A stretch of 64,000 bases of DNA from Bryobacterales bacterium (GTDB lineage: Bacteria > Acidobacteriota > Terriglobia > Bryobacterales > Bryobacteraceae), in contig JADLBD010000014.1 of NCBI GenBank assembly GCA_020847975.1, positions 1-64,000 on the forward strand. Direction: 5' to 3'. Both the position numbers and the translations under genes were made by a program. Positions 9,028 to 18,019 of the stretch are shown piece after piece; the first letter of the stretch is position 1, and each line of letters begins with the position of its first letter. The notes under the pieces were generated by a model. That model had not been told where the DNA came from and ran no database searches. It saw nothing but the letters and a program-made list of their open reading frames with translations.

Positions 9028-9142
9028 GTATGGGAGATTCAGTTCGGAAAACTGCCACACTCGTGCGGAGAGCGGGTTTTTTGTTCTCCGTAGCCAGTTA
9101 CGGGTAGCGCCATGGAAGATCCCCTCAGAGCGAACAGGCTGC

Positions 9143-10450
9143 CTACTCGACGCATTTCTCTAAAGCCCGCCCCAATCGCTCCAGCGTCTCCGCAATATCC
9201 TTCCCGGTATGCGCCGCCGATACGTACAGCCGCCCATCCGGCACCAGTTGCACGCCCTCTTCGAGCGCCGCGCGGAGGAAACGCTGCATCTTGCCACAAT
9301 CGTCCGCCAGCGTATCCCGATAGTCCCGCAGCCGCTCCAATTCTGTGAAATGCGGATAGAACGCCGCCCCGAATCCGGTTACCTGCATCGCGACCCCAAG
9401 CCGCCGGGCATGTTCCCGAATTCCGTCCATCAGCGCCTCGCCCATCCGGTTGGCATGCCGCAGCGCCGCTCCATCGTCTCGGTCCAGTTCTTCCAGGCAG
9501 ACTGCCGCGCCTGCCAGCGACAGCGGATTTCCGTTGAACGTCCCGCCGAACACGACTCCGCCATGGAACATCTGCTCCATGATCTCGGCGCGCCCGGCGA
9601 TCACACTCAGCGGCACTCCACCGCCCACCGCCTTTCCAAATGTCGCCAGGTCAGGCGTCACTCCGAAATGTTTCTGCGCGCCGCCGGGGTGGATGCGGAA
9701 TCCCGTGATCACCTCGTCGAACACCAGCAGGCACCCGTGCCGGGCCGCCAGATCCCGCACGCCGTGCAGATAGCCCGGCTCCGGCATGAGGCACCCGCTG
9801 TTGCACAGCACCGGCTCGAGGAAAATGGCGGCTACGTCGCCTTCATGCTCGTCAAGAATGTGTTCCAGAAGATCCAGACGGTTCCACGGAGCAACCACTA
9901 CGTTCTCCACGGAATTCGCCACTTGCCCGCAGGAACCCGGCACTGCGCGCGGCTCTTCTAAAGGGCCGGTCTCGCCTTCCTGCGGTTTGTAGCTGTGCAG
10001 CGCTCCATCCATCCAGCCGTGGTAGTGGCCCTCGAACTTCAGGATGAGACGCCTTCGTGTGAACGCCCGCGCCAGCCGATGCGCCAACTGGATGGTTTCG
10101 CTGCCGCTCGAGGTGAACGCCACGCGCTGGGCGCAGGGGACCATCGATTGAATCTTCTCCGCAACCGTAATCTCCAACTCGTGCTGCGAGCCGTAGCTGA
10201 GCGGCTTCTCCGCCGCCTCCCGCATCCGCGCTGTCATCTTCGGATGGCTATATCCCAAAATCATCGGACCCCAGGCGAGTTGGTAGTCAATGTACTCGTT
10301 CCCATCCACATCCCACAGGTGCGAGCCCTTCCCGTCCTGAAAAAACAGCGGCACCGGAGCCTTCGCCCGGAACGGACTGCTGACTCCTCCGGCGAGCGAT
10401 TTCCTGGAACGCGCCAGCATCGCCTCCGATCGTTCCCATTTGCTCTTCAA
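9143..10450 (-). CDS. Glutamate-1-semialdehyde aminomutase-like class III aminotransferase
   Basis: A 435-residue PLP enzyme of the class III (HemL-like) aminotransferases. The PLP lysine sits in FGKAVGGGVP, and SSGSETIQ and FDEVITGFR match cofactor-binding segments. True GSA aminomutase makes 5-aminolevulinate, but no haem genes are nearby and several signature residues differ from HemL, so an aminotransferase on another amino acid or amine is just as likely. The start is taken as TTG at 10450: TAAGGAGG (10456-10463) is five bases upstream, and the resulting N-terminus matches the usual family start. A GTG at 10516 is a longer but unsupported alternative. It is divergent from the M81 peptidase gene. 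Confidence 0.75.
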   Translation of the reverse strand: MKSKWERSEAMLARSRKSLAGGVSSPFRAKAPVPLFFQDGKGSHLWDVDGNEYIDYQLAWGPMILGYSHPKMTARMREAAEKPLSYGSQHELEITVAEKIQSMVPCAQRVAFTSSGSETIQLAHRLARAFTRRRLILKFEGHYHGWMDGALHSYKPQEGETGPLEEPRAVPGSCGQVANSVENVVVAPWNRLDLLEHILDEHEGDVAAIFLEPVLCNSGCLMPEPGYLHGVRDLAARHGCLLVFDEVITGFRIHPGGAQKHFGVTPDLATFGKAVGGGVPLSVIAGRAEIMEQMFHGGVVFGGTFNGNPLSLAGAAVCLEELDRDDGAALRHANRMGEALMDGIREHARRLGVAMQVTGFGAAFYPHFTELERLRDYRDTLADDCGKMQRFLRAALEEGVQLVPDGRLYVSAAHTGKDIAETLERLGRALEKCVE

Positions 10451-10546
10451 TTGCGCCTCCTTACGGCTACACTTCCTCAGGATACGACCAGTCCGATCCC
10501 GCAGGCTCTCCACCACCGGGCAAACCGGAAACTAGTATTCTGGAAT

Positions 10547-10581
10547 CTCGCACAGGGCGCCGCGGCCCCCCGTGCGGGAGG
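10547..10581 (+). promoter_or_regulatory. Hairpin overlapping the ribosome binding site of the M81 gene
   Basis: CTCGCAC (10547-10553) can pair with GTGCGGG (10572-10578) with one T-G wobble, and the inner GGGC/GCCC sequences extend the stem. The right arm runs into the Shine-Dalgarno GGGAGG (10576-10581) that serves the TTG start at 10586. The left arm and following bases, CTCGCACAGGGC, are identical over 12 bases to the minus strand of the repeat at 32883-32960. The hairpin could limit translation. Confidence 0.4.
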
Positions 10582-10585
10582 AAAC

Positions 10586-12070
10586 TTGCGCATAGCCATC
10601 GCTTCCATTCTTCAGGAGAGCAATACATTCTCTCCCGTCTTCACTCACTACGAGGATTTCCACCCGGTGTTCGGTAAAGCCGCGCTCGAACGCCACCAGG
10701 GGAATCTCACCGAGATGGGCGGATTTCTCGATGTGCTCGCCAGGACGAAGCACGAGGCGGCCCCCATTTGCGCTGCATGGGCCATCACCGCCAACCGGCT
10801 GGTGCGCCCTGATTTCGAGCGCCTTGTCTCGCAGTTCGTAGACGGCCTCCGCCGCGCCCGCGCCGATGCGCTGCTGCTTGCCATGCACGGCGCGCAGACC
10901 GCCGAAGGCGAGGATGACGTCGAGGGCCACGTCCTCTCCCTTGCCCGTTCCGTCCTTGGCCCGGACAAACCAATTGTTCTCACGCTCGACCTTCACGCCA
11001 ACATCACGCGCCGCATGGCCGGAAACGCAAACGCCATTATCGGCTATCACACCTACCCCCACATCGACATGTTCGAGACCGGCCGGAAAGCGGCTCATCT
11101 GCTGCTGCGGATTCTCAAGGGCAAGACGCGCCCCACCATGGCATTCCGCAAACTCCCGCTCATCATCAATGCGGAAAACAGCCAGACCTACCGCGGGCCC
11201 ATGCACAAGCTGATTCGCGCGGCGCAAGCCCTCGAGCAAGCGGGCAAAGCTGAAGCCGTCTCCCTCTTCCCCGTGCAGCCGTGGATGGACATCGACGAAA
11301 TGGGCTGCGCCGTGGTCGCGGTTACGAATGACGACCAGCGCGCCGCGCAACGCGTGGCCGATTCGCTAGCCGCCCGATTGTGGAAGAACAAACGCGATTT
11401 CGAGGTCAACCTTGTCCCCGTGCCAGAAGCGCTTGCTGCCGCGGAGAAGATGGAAGGCGGTCCCATCGTCCTCGCAGAATCTTCCGATAGCACCGGCTCC
11501 GGTTCCCCCGGCGACAGCACAGGTGTGCTCAAGCATCTTATAAAGGCGAAGCTCTCCGGAGCGGCTGCCATCTTCCTTGTCGATCCGTCCGCCGTCGACA
11601 AAGCCATTCAGGCAGGCATCGGCGCAGCGGTCAATATGTCCATCGGCGGCGCTTTCGACCGCAAGCACTCGAAGCCCGTCGCCGTCTCGGGACGCGTCAA
11701 ACTCATCTCCGATGGCCGCTGGACAGCGCGCGCACGCGGCTACAACACCGGAATCGTCACGGAAATGGGACGCAGCGTCGTTCTCGAATGCGGCCAGGTC
11801 TTCCTCCTCATCGCCGAGCGCTCCGCCATGACCGTCGATCCGGAACTCTTCCGCAGCCACGGTATCGATCCGGTCTACTGCAAGATCGTCGTCGTCAAGT
11901 CCCCAAACGGATTCCGCGCCGCCTATGAGCCTATCGCCAAGGCGATGTTTGTGGTGGATACGCCCGGCGTCAGTACCGCCAATCTTCGCGCTCTCCCCTT
12001 CAAACGCATCCCCAGGCCCATCTACCCGCTTGACGCCGATACCGCTCCTCCCGGGGATCTGCGCCTATGA
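10586..12070 (+). CDS. M81-family metallopeptidase (MlrC-like)
   Basis: A 494-residue protein of the M81 family, named after MlrC, which completes breakdown of the cyclic peptide microcystin. Most members occur in bacteria that never meet that toxin and their substrates are unknown. Family features are the N-terminal ILQESNTFSP, the metal-binding DLHANI and the GYHTYPHID segment. No signal peptide is visible. The reading frame is open far upstream, but homology begins at LRIAIASIL, and a TTG at 10586 with GGGAGG four bases upstream fits exactly. The stop overlaps the ATG of the MFS gene by four bases (ATGA), so transport and hydrolysis are probably coupled. Confidence 0.85.
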   Translation: MRIAIASILQESNTFSPVFTHYEDFHPVFGKAALERHQGNLTEMGGFLDVLARTKHEAAPICAAWAITANRLVRPDFERLVSQFVDGLRRARADALLLAMHGAQTAEGEDDVEGHVLSLARSVLGPDKPIVLTLDLHANITRRMAGNANAIIGYHTYPHIDMFETGRKAAHLLLRILKGKTRPTMAFRKLPLIINAENSQTYRGPMHKLIRAAQALEQAGKAEAVSLFPVQPWMDIDEMGCAVVAVTNDDQRAAQRVADSLAARLWKNKRDFEVNLVPVPEALAAAEKMEGGPIVLAESSDSTGSGSPGDSTGVLKHLIKAKLSGAAAIFLVDPSAVDKAIQAGIGAAVNMSIGGAFDRKHSKPVAVSGRVKLISDGRWTARARGYNTGIVTEMGRSVVLECGQVFLLIAERSAMTVDPELFRSHGIDPVYCKIVVVKSPNGFRAAYEPIAKAMFVVDTPGVSTANLRALPFKRIPRPIYPLDADTAPPGDLRL

Positions 12071-13347
12071 AGCCGATGCCGCGGGTTCGCCATTCCGTGG
12101 TCCTGCTGGCCCTGCTCATCAACCTCATCTGCTACACCGATCGGGTGTGCATCGCCATCGCAGGACCCGAAATGAGCAAAGCCTTCGGCTTTACCCCCGC
12201 GCAAATGGGCCTTGTCTACAGCATCTTCAGCCTCTCCTATTTCCTCGGCCAGACTCCGTGGGGTATCGTGGCGGATCGCTTCGGCGCCCGGGGGCTCGTC
12301 AGCTTTGCCGTGGCGGGATGGTCCGCATTCACCGCGCTCACCGGCACAGCCTGGAACTTCGCCTCTCTCATGACGATCCGCTTCACCTTCGGAGCGTTGG
12401 AAGCGGCGCTGTCTCCCTCCATCGCCTCCGCCTTCGCGCGCTGGGTGCCCGCGACGGAACGTTCCACCGCCTTCGGAGCCTTCCTCGGCGGCGGACGCCT
12501 GGGCGGCGCCATCACGCCGCCCATCGCCGGATTCCTTCTTTTCCATTACGGCTGGCGAGCCCCGTTCTTCATCTTCGGAGCCATTGGAGTTCTTTGGTCC
12601 CTGCTGTGGTTCTACTGGTTTCGCAGCCGGCCCGAGGACCATCCGCGCATCAGTGGCGAGGAGATCAGCCGCATCCGCGAAGGCATCCCACCGGCGCCGA
12701 AACGCGCGCAGGCCGTTCCGTGGATGGAATTGCTACTCTCCCCTCGCCTCTGCTGCCTTCTCGCCGCCGCTTTCGGTTCCACCTTTCTCTGGCAGTTTTA
12801 CATCACCTGGTTCCCTACCTACCTTCGCGAGAACCGCGGCATGTCTCTCGCCGAATCCGGATTCTTTGCGAGCATCCCGTTTGCGCTCGGGGTGGGAGCT
12901 ACATGGGCCGGAGGCATCCTGACAGACTTCGTCGGACGGCGCAGCGATGACCGTTCGGCGCGTACCATCATTGGTCTCGTTTCCCTCTCCACCGCCGCGC
13001 TCCTCATGTCCGCGGGCATCTGGTGCCGCGAACCTGTCCTCGCCGCCCTCCTCATGGGCTTTGCCGCCGGAGCCGTGGACCTCTACCTGGGAGCCGCCTG
13101 GGCCTCCGCCATCGACATCGGCGGAGCCGCCGCCGGCGGCGCAGTCGCGGGACTCATGAATGCCGCGTCCAACTGCGCCGGCTTCGCTTCCCCGGCCTTG
13201 ATGGGCTGGGTCCTGCAGCAATCCGGCAACTGGAATTCCGTCCTACTGCTGGGCGTCGCCACCACCGCCGCTTCCGCCGTCCTCTGGCTTTTCGTCAACC
13301 CGCGCCGCCAGGACGCCGCCGTCTTCGCCGGCGCGGAGGAAGCCTAG
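12067..13347 (+). CDS. MFS transporter, anion:cation symporter-like
   Basis: A 426-residue major facilitator with about 12 hydrophobic segments and the loop signature DRFGARG near residue 73. The TDRVCIAIAGPEM start and overall pattern resemble the ACS family, which imports organic anions such as hexuronates, glucarate or phthalate. It overlaps the M81 gene by four bases, which suggests that it imports the compound this hydrolase acts on, or its product. The C-terminus ends only 27 bases before the PIN-domain homology recognised in the next pseudogene. Confidence 0.85.
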   Translation: MKPMPRVRHSVVLLALLINLICYTDRVCIAIAGPEMSKAFGFTPAQMGLVYSIFSLSYFLGQTPWGIVADRFGARGLVSFAVAGWSAFTALTGTAWNFASLMTIRFTFGALEAALSPSIASAFARWVPATERSTAFGAFLGGGRLGGAITPPIAGFLLFHYGWRAPFFIFGAIGVLWSLLWFYWFRSRPEDHPRISGEEISRIREGIPPAPKRAQAVPWMELLLSPRLCCLLAAAFGSTFLWQFYITWFPTYLRENRGMSLAESGFFASIPFALGVGATWAGGILTDFVGRRSDDRSARTIIGLVSLSTAALLMSAGIWCREPVLAALLMGFAAGAVDLYLGAAWASAIDIGGAAAGGAVAGLMNAASNCAGFASPALMGWVLQQSGNWNSVLLLGVATTAASAVLWLFVNPRRQDAAVFAGAEEA

Positions 13348-13716
13348 CTTAATGGCGCCTCCCTTGGGGACTCCGGTCTTTGGCTGCCTGATCCGAACGA
13401 CCGGCATGTGCTCGCCGCCGCAATTCGGGGACGCGCGGATGTGATTGTCACCCGGAACGTACGTGACTTCCCGGCTGATGTTCTTGATCGGTTCGGAATC
13501 GAGTCGCAGCATCCGGATGAATTCGTTGTTCATCTGCTCGACCTCGCCCCAGGATCGGTTCTGAATGCGGTGCGCCGTCATCGTGAGAGCCTCAGGAACC
13601 CCGGGAAAACAGCGGAGCAATACCTGGAGATGCTTGAGGCGGAAGGCTTGACCGAAACCGTGGCGATTCTCCGCGAATACACGATCGAGGGCGGCGGCGG
13701 GCCAGTTACAAGGTAG
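13348..13716 (+). pseudogene. Truncated PIN-domain (VapC-like) toxin remnant
   Basis: Immediately after the TAG of the MFS gene the same frame stays open to 13716. From about 13375 it reads as the middle and end of a PIN-domain ribonuclease: LPDPNDRHVLAAAI, then DVIVTRNVRDFP, then a C-terminal extension ending PVTR. PIN toxins normally begin with a conserved Asp in a beta strand (LLDANVL-like); that N-terminal part and the antitoxin gene are missing, and no start codon with a ribosome binding site precedes the homologous region. A GTG at 13408 would start inside the domain. The fragment is best read as the residue of a toxin-antitoxin locus lost by deletion. Confidence 0.75.
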
Positions 13717-13772
13717 GGAGTTCAGGGGGCGCGAGGATATCAGACGCTCATCAATGCAGCGTTCCGGGAGTA

Positions 13773-13820
13773 CCTCCGTGGCTTACGCCCAATCCCTGCG
13801 CCCTCTGAGTCTCTGCGCGA
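13773..13820. repeat. Possible interspersed intergenic element
   Basis: The stretch reading CCTCCGTGGC, then CCCTGCGCCC, then TCTGAGTCTCTGCGCGA has the periodic CTCTGCG phrasing that I recall as a recurrent intergenic motif in several environmental bacterial genomes. Only one copy is seen in this window, so the assignment rests on memory of the motif and not on repetition here. Confidence 0.3.
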
Positions 13821-13865
13821 TACCCACAGCCCACACCCTCGGGCTAAAATCACAGGAATCGCAAG

Positions 13866-15164
13866 ATGACGAAACTCGCCCGCCAGCTTGGCCTCTTTGA
13901 CGCCACCATGATCGTCATGGGCGGAATCATCGGCTCCGGCATCTTCATCAACCCCTACCTCGTCGCCCGTCAGTTGCACGCGCCGCTGCTCATCATTGCC
14001 GCCTGGGCGCTCGGCGGATTCGTTGCCCTTTCCGGCGGATTCATCTGGGCGGAACTCGCCGCGCGTCACCCGGAGTTGGGCGGCCAATACGCCTACCTGC
14101 GCGAAGCTTTTCATCCCTCCGTCGCCTTCCTCTACGGTTGGGCCCTGCTGCTGGTCATCCAAACCGGCGGCATGGCCGCCGTCGCGGTCACCTTCGCGCG
14201 CTATTTTCTCGAGCTCACCGGATTGCCGCTGGCTGACTCCGTGATCGCTGTTCTCGTCCTCGCCATACTCACCCTCATTAACTGCCTCGGCGTGCGCGCC
14301 GGCAGCAGCACGCAAAACCTCCTCATGTCGCTCAAGATCGCCGCCATCGGCGCACTTGTCACCTGCGGGTTCGCCTTCATCCCGCGGCCGCACGCCGTGA
14401 TCACGCCCGTCGCCGAGCCTCTGCTCTCGATGGACATGGTACGCGCCTGCGGAGCCGCGCTCACGCCCATCGCGTTCTCCTACGGCGGATGGCAGACCGC
14501 AAGCTTCATGTCCGCCGAACTGCGCGACCCGCGCCGCGATCTCACTCGCGGTCTTCTGCTCGGAGTCCTCGGCGTCGTCACGCTTTATCTCTCCGTCAAT
14601 CTCGTCTACCTCCGCGTTCTCGGACCCGCGGGACTCGCCGCCACCACCACGCCCGCTTCCTCCGCCATGCAATCCGCCATCGGACCGGCGGGCGCCGCCT
14701 TTACCGCTGCCGCTATTGCCATCTCGACGCTCGGATTCCTCAGCCAGGGGATGCTTACCGCGCCGCGCGTCTATTTCGCCATGGCCGAAGACGGGCTCTT
14801 CTTCCGCGCCATTGCATGGGTGTCTCCGCGCACACACGCTCCGGCCGCCGCCATCGCCCTTCAGGGTGTCCTCGCCGTCGTCATCGCCCTCTCGGGGCGC
14901 TACGAGCAGATCCTCAACTACGTCATCTCCTGCGACTTCATCTTCTTCGGCCTCACCGCGGCGGCGTTATTCGTCTTCCGCCGCCGCAACCGCGAGCACA
15001 CGGGCTATCTCGTGCCAGGTCACCCTTTCACCACGGCGCTGTTCACCGCATCCTGCGCGCTCATCGTGGCCGGAACAGTCTATAGCTATCCTAAGGAGAG
15101 CCTCGCCGGATGGTTGATTCTTGCCTCCGGAATCCCGGCCTATCTTTTCTGGCGCAAACGATGA
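13866..15164 (+). CDS. APC-family amino acid permease
   Basis: A 432-residue membrane protein with about 12 transmembrane segments. The N-terminal segment with GGIIGSGIFINP is the classic helix-break motif of amino acid-polyamine-organocation permeases, and the pattern is closest to the LAT-type exchangers. CAGGAA lies about nine bases before the ATG. The last four bases overlap the start of the aminotransferase gene (ATGA), so uptake and transamination of an amino acid are probably linked. The substrate cannot be inferred from the sequence alone. Confidence 0.88.
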   Translation: MTKLARQLGLFDATMIVMGGIIGSGIFINPYLVARQLHAPLLIIAAWALGGFVALSGGFIWAELAARHPELGGQYAYLREAFHPSVAFLYGWALLLVIQTGGMAAVAVTFARYFLELTGLPLADSVIAVLVLAILTLINCLGVRAGSSTQNLLMSLKIAAIGALVTCGFAFIPRPHAVITPVAEPLLSMDMVRACGAALTPIAFSYGGWQTASFMSAELRDPRRDLTRGLLLGVLGVVTLYLSVNLVYLRVLGPAGLAATTTPASSAMQSAIGPAGAAFTAAAIAISTLGFLSQGMLTAPRVYFAMAEDGLFFRAIAWVSPRTHAPAAAIALQGVLAVVIALSGRYEQILNYVISCDFIFFGLTAAALFVFRRRNREHTGYLVPGHPFTTALFTASCALIVAGTVYSYPKESLAGWLILASGIPAYLFWRKR

Positions 15165-16246
15165 GAACTCTCGCATCTCCCTATATGCAGTGGGCCAAGA
15201 CCCGCTCCAAAGCCCGTTTCAATCTCGCCACCAGCGGCCTGGTCAGCTACCCCTTGTCGCAGCTTCCCGTGCGGCTCGACCAACTCGAATTGACGCGCGG
15301 CGGCGACTACGGCTACGCCCCGTTGAGGGAAGCCATCGCAGCCCACTGCCGCGTGTCCGCACGCAATGTCGTCACCGCCACCGGAACCTCGATGGCGAAC
15401 CACCTCGCCATGGCTGCTCTACTCGAACCCGGCGACGAGGTTCTGGTGGAGCACCCTACTTACGAATTGCTCCTCTCGGCCCTCGAATATCTTCAGGCAT
15501 CCATCCGCCGCTTCTATCGCACTCCCGAAAGCGGCTGCGCGCTTGATCCCGATGCGGTGAAGCAAGCCATCAGCCCGCGCACGCGCCTCATCGTCCTCAC
15601 CAACCTGCACAATCCCTCGAGCGCGCTCGCCGCGCAGGCGGAACTCGACGCCGTCGGTGAGATCGCACGCCGCAACGGAGCGCGTGTACTGGTCGACGAA
15701 GTCTATCTGGATGCCGTCTTTGAATCCACGCCTCGTTCCGCATTCCACCTGGGACATGAATTCGTCACCACCAACAGCCTCACCAAGGTTTATGGCCTCT
15801 CCGGATTGCGCTGCGGCTGGATACTCGCCGAAGAATCCCTTGCCCGCCGTATCTACCTGCTCGATGATCTATTCGGCGTGAATCCCGCCTATCCCGCCGA
15901 ATTGCTCAGCGAAATCGCCTTTGCCCATCTCGGAGAAATCCGCGCGCGCGCCCGGTCTCTGCTCGAAACCAATCGCCAATATCTCAACGCTTTCCTAGCC
16001 ACCCGCGGCGATCTCGAAACTCGCCCGCTCACGCATGGCACCGTGGTCTTCCCCAAACTTCTCACCGGAGACGTCGAGTCCTTCTGCCGACTGTTACGGG
16101 AAAAGTACGAAACCTCCGCAGTCCCCGGCGCGTTCTTCGAAATGCCCCGCCACTTCCGCATCGGTATCGGGGGCGAAACCGCCGCCCTGCTCCCCAGCCT
16201 CGAACGCCTCGGCGCTGCCCTCGATGAATTCGGCGCGCGAGCCTGA
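15161..16246 (+). CDS. Class I/II PLP-dependent aminotransferase
   Basis: A 361-residue fold-type I PLP enzyme. NLHNPSS corresponds to the family's N-P-T/S motif, DEVYLD carries the cofactor-binding Asp and Tyr, and NSLTKVYGLSGLRCGW holds the Schiff-base Lys. The frame is open further upstream, but the ATG at 15161 overlapping the permease stop (ATGA) is the natural start, and the protein is then about the usual size. It probably transaminates an amino acid brought in by the permease; aspartate, alanine or aromatic substrates are all possible. The convergent gene downstream stops at 16274. Confidence 0.85.
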   Translation: MRTLASPYMQWAKTRSKARFNLATSGLVSYPLSQLPVRLDQLELTRGGDYGYAPLREAIAAHCRVSARNVVTATGTSMANHLAMAALLEPGDEVLVEHPTYELLLSALEYLQASIRRFYRTPESGCALDPDAVKQAISPRTRLIVLTNLHNPSSALAAQAELDAVGEIARRNGARVLVDEVYLDAVFESTPRSAFHLGHEFVTTNSLTKVYGLSGLRCGWILAEESLARRIYLLDDLFGVNPAYPAELLSEIAFAHLGEIRARARSLLETNRQYLNAFLATRGDLETRPLTHGTVVFPKLLTGDVESFCRLLREKYETSAVPGAFFEMPRHFRIGIGGETAALLPSLERLGAALDEFGARA

Positions 16247-16256
16247 CGCTCCTCAT

Positions 16257-16270
16257 CGCCGCGCGCGGCG
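16257..16270. terminator. Possible bidirectional terminator palindrome
   Basis: CGCCGCGCGCGGCG is a perfect 14-base palindrome (five-base stem, four-base loop). It sits between the convergent stops of the aminotransferase gene (16246, plus) and the FGE-like gene (16274, minus) and is followed by CGTTTA on the plus strand. The U tract is short, so its strength is uncertain. Confidence 0.35.
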
Positions 16271-16273
16271 CGT

Positions 16274-17152
16274 TTACGGATCCCGCGCCAGGCGAAACCC
16301 CACCATCCGGTGCGCCTGAAACGAGGGCCACGCGGCGGACCGCCGGTACGTCCGCAGATCCGGCGCATCCACGAAAAATGTTCCGCCTCGAAGCACGCGA
16401 TAAGCCCCGGTCTGGGGCCCTTTCGGATTCTTCTTCGGCGACGACGTGTAATAGTCGCGGCTGTACCAGTCCTGGCACCACTCCATCACATTGCCCGCCA
16501 TGTCATAAGCGCCGTAAGGCGATGCCGCGTTGTGGGTCGCCAGATCTCCGTGCTTCCTGCCGTCGTAAGTGCCCACCGCAGCCGCCGTGATGAACCCGCT
16601 GCCGCTCACGTAGGTTGCGTAGCTGTGGTCAATTTCATTTCCCCACGGATACCGCCGCTGATCCGTCCCCCTCGCCGCTTTCTCCCATTCGGCCTCCGTG
16701 GGCAGACGGTACTTCTTCCCCGTCTTGGCGCTCAGCCAGTTGCAGTAGGCTACCGCTGAATCCCAATTCACGCCCAACACCGGATAGGCGTCGCTATCCG
16801 GCGTGCCTCCTCCGTGGTTGCGCGCGTCGTTCCAATAAGGGCTCTGGTCCTTAGGCACAGGCCGGCCGTCCGGCCAGAATTTCGGATCGTCATATCCCGG
16901 ATCATCGCGGAACCTCCGCCAGTCTCCATTGGTCACCTCGTACTTGCCGATGTAGAAGGCATCCAACGTCACCGAATGCACCGGCCTGTCCCGCGATTCG
17001 CCGTCGCCGAAGTTGTCGCCCATCTGGAACGCGCCCGCGGGCACGTACACGAGGTCTCCATAGCCGTCGTTCACCACCGATCCGGCTTTAGGATTGGCCG
17101 GCGCCGCCTCGAGGGCGCACAGCAGCCCGATCATTGCAACCGCGGCTCTCAT
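16274..17152 (-). CDS. Secreted formylglycine-generating-enzyme (SUMF1)-like protein
   Basis: A 292-residue protein. A signal peptide is followed by an FGE-sulfatase domain: GAFQMGDNFGDGESRDRPVH near residue 39, YEVTNGDW, YRLPTEAEWEKAARG, YPWGNE, GNVMEWCQDWY and a C-terminal VLRGGTFF. FGE domains oxidise a sulfatase Cys to formylglycine or act as other oxygenases or lectin-like modules. No sulfatase gene is in the window. A clear Cys pair is not evident near the C-terminus, so FGE activity is doubtful. The start at 17152 overlaps the stop of the esterase gene (ATGA), showing translational coupling. The frame extends upstream through the esterase gene but that part is not homologous. Confidence 0.82.
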   Translation of the reverse strand: MRAAVAMIGLLCALEAAPANPKAGSVVNDGYGDLVYVPAGAFQMGDNFGDGESRDRPVHSVTLDAFYIGKYEVTNGDWRRFRDDPGYDDPKFWPDGRPVPKDQSPYWNDARNHGGGTPDSDAYPVLGVNWDSAVAYCNWLSAKTGKKYRLPTEAEWEKAARGTDQRRYPWGNEIDHSYATYVSGSGFITAAAVGTYDGRKHGDLATHNAASPYGAYDMAGNVMEWCQDWYSRDYYTSSPKKNPKGPQTGAYRVLRGGTFFVDAPDLRTYRRSAAWPSFQAHRMVGFRLARDP

Positions 17153-17985
17153 TCGCTCGCCTCCGCTCCGTGAGCCGGCTTCAAGAAACCGTCTTCGGTG
17201 AGGAAATGCCGCAGCCGTCCCATCCAGTCCCCAAAGTCGCTCGTGCCGAATCCCGTCCCGAATCCGTGGCGACCCTTCTGATACAGGTGCAACTCCGCGA
17301 TCGCTCCGGCGCGCGTCAGATCCATGAATAACTGCGCCGACCCAAGCGATGTTCCCTTGTCGAACTCCGCCGCGCACAGGAACGTTGGCGGAAAGTCCTT
17401 CAGCGATTCTCCCGGAGTTGGCCGCCCCGGTCCGTAGATCAACCCCAGATAGTCCGGACGCGAACTCATGCGATCCACCGGGTCCGCCGCCTGCGGGTCG
17501 CCCGGACCCGAGGCAGCGGTCACCAACCGCCCCAGGCTCGATCCCGCCGAAAAGCCGATGAACCCCACGCGATTCGGATCGAGATGAAACTCCGCGGCCC
17601 GCGAGCGCACCATCTGAATCGCCCGTTTGCCATCCAGGGTCCGTGCCTTGTCGTTGTAGCGCGGCGAAAGCCGGTAGGTGAGCACGAATGCCACCGTTCC
17701 CCACTCGTTGTACCGCTCCGCCACGTCCATCCCCTCGGCTCCGTACATCAGCATGATGTTCGCGCCGCCCGGAGCGACCACGACCGCGGAGCCATCTGCT
17801 TTCCCCGGCGGCGGCAGAAACACCGTGAGGAAAGACTGATCGAGCGGACCATCTCCAACCGCCAGCGGAATTTTTCCCGCTTCCCAGAGCGGAATGTTGA
17901 AATTGCCTGTCTGCTTCTTTTCTCCGGCAGCACAAGCGAGGCTGATGGCTACGGCCATCCACAGGGCCTTGCGTATCATTGTCAT
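17149..17985 (-). CDS. Secreted alpha/beta-hydrolase (esterase-like)
   Basis: A 278-residue alpha/beta-hydrolase with an N-terminal signal peptide (MTMIRKALWMAVAISLACA). The oxyanion-hole region is VAPGGAN, the nucleophile elbow GFSAGSS (residue about 151) and the late HGFG supplies the catalytic His. The overall pattern is that of the BD-FAE/endo-xylanase-associated esterases that remove acyl groups from polysaccharides; the substrate is inferred only. The Cys of SLACA fits a lipobox poorly. It is divergent from the small membrane protein gene at 18020 with only 34 bases between starts, and upstream of the FGE-like gene, with which it is co-translated. Confidence 0.8.
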   Translation of the reverse strand: MTMIRKALWMAVAISLACAAGEKKQTGNFNIPLWEAGKIPLAVGDGPLDQSFLTVFLPPPGKADGSAVVVAPGGANIMLMYGAEGMDVAERYNEWGTVAFVLTYRLSPRYNDKARTLDGKRAIQMVRSRAAEFHLDPNRVGFIGFSAGSSLGRLVTAASGPGDPQAADPVDRMSSRPDYLGLIYGPGRPTPGESLKDFPPTFLCAAEFDKGTSLGSAQLFMDLTRAGAIAELHLYQKGRHGFGTGFGTSDFGDWMGRLRHFLTEDGFLKPAHGAEASE

Positions 17986-18019
17986 AGTTTAATTAAGAGT
18001 TTGGTCAGGTGCTGAAGCT

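Noticed and set aside
9066..9090. CGGAGA/TCTCCG hairpin as terminator of the aminotransferase gene
   Set aside because: The loop of 13 bases is long and no U run follows on the minus strand, so it is not convincing.
9143..10450. True haem-pathway GSA aminomutase (hemL)
   Set aside because: No haem genes nearby and sequence around the PLP lysine differs from HemL; kept as class III aminotransferase.
9995..10585. Longer start for the M81 peptidase
   Set aside because: The extra residues lie antisense to the aminotransferase gene and show no homology, while TTG 10586 has a ribosome binding site and begins the known domain.
17153..17962. Longer start for the FGE-like protein
   Set aside because: It would run through the esterase gene in another frame; the ATG at 17152 with ATGA overlap and signal peptide is better.
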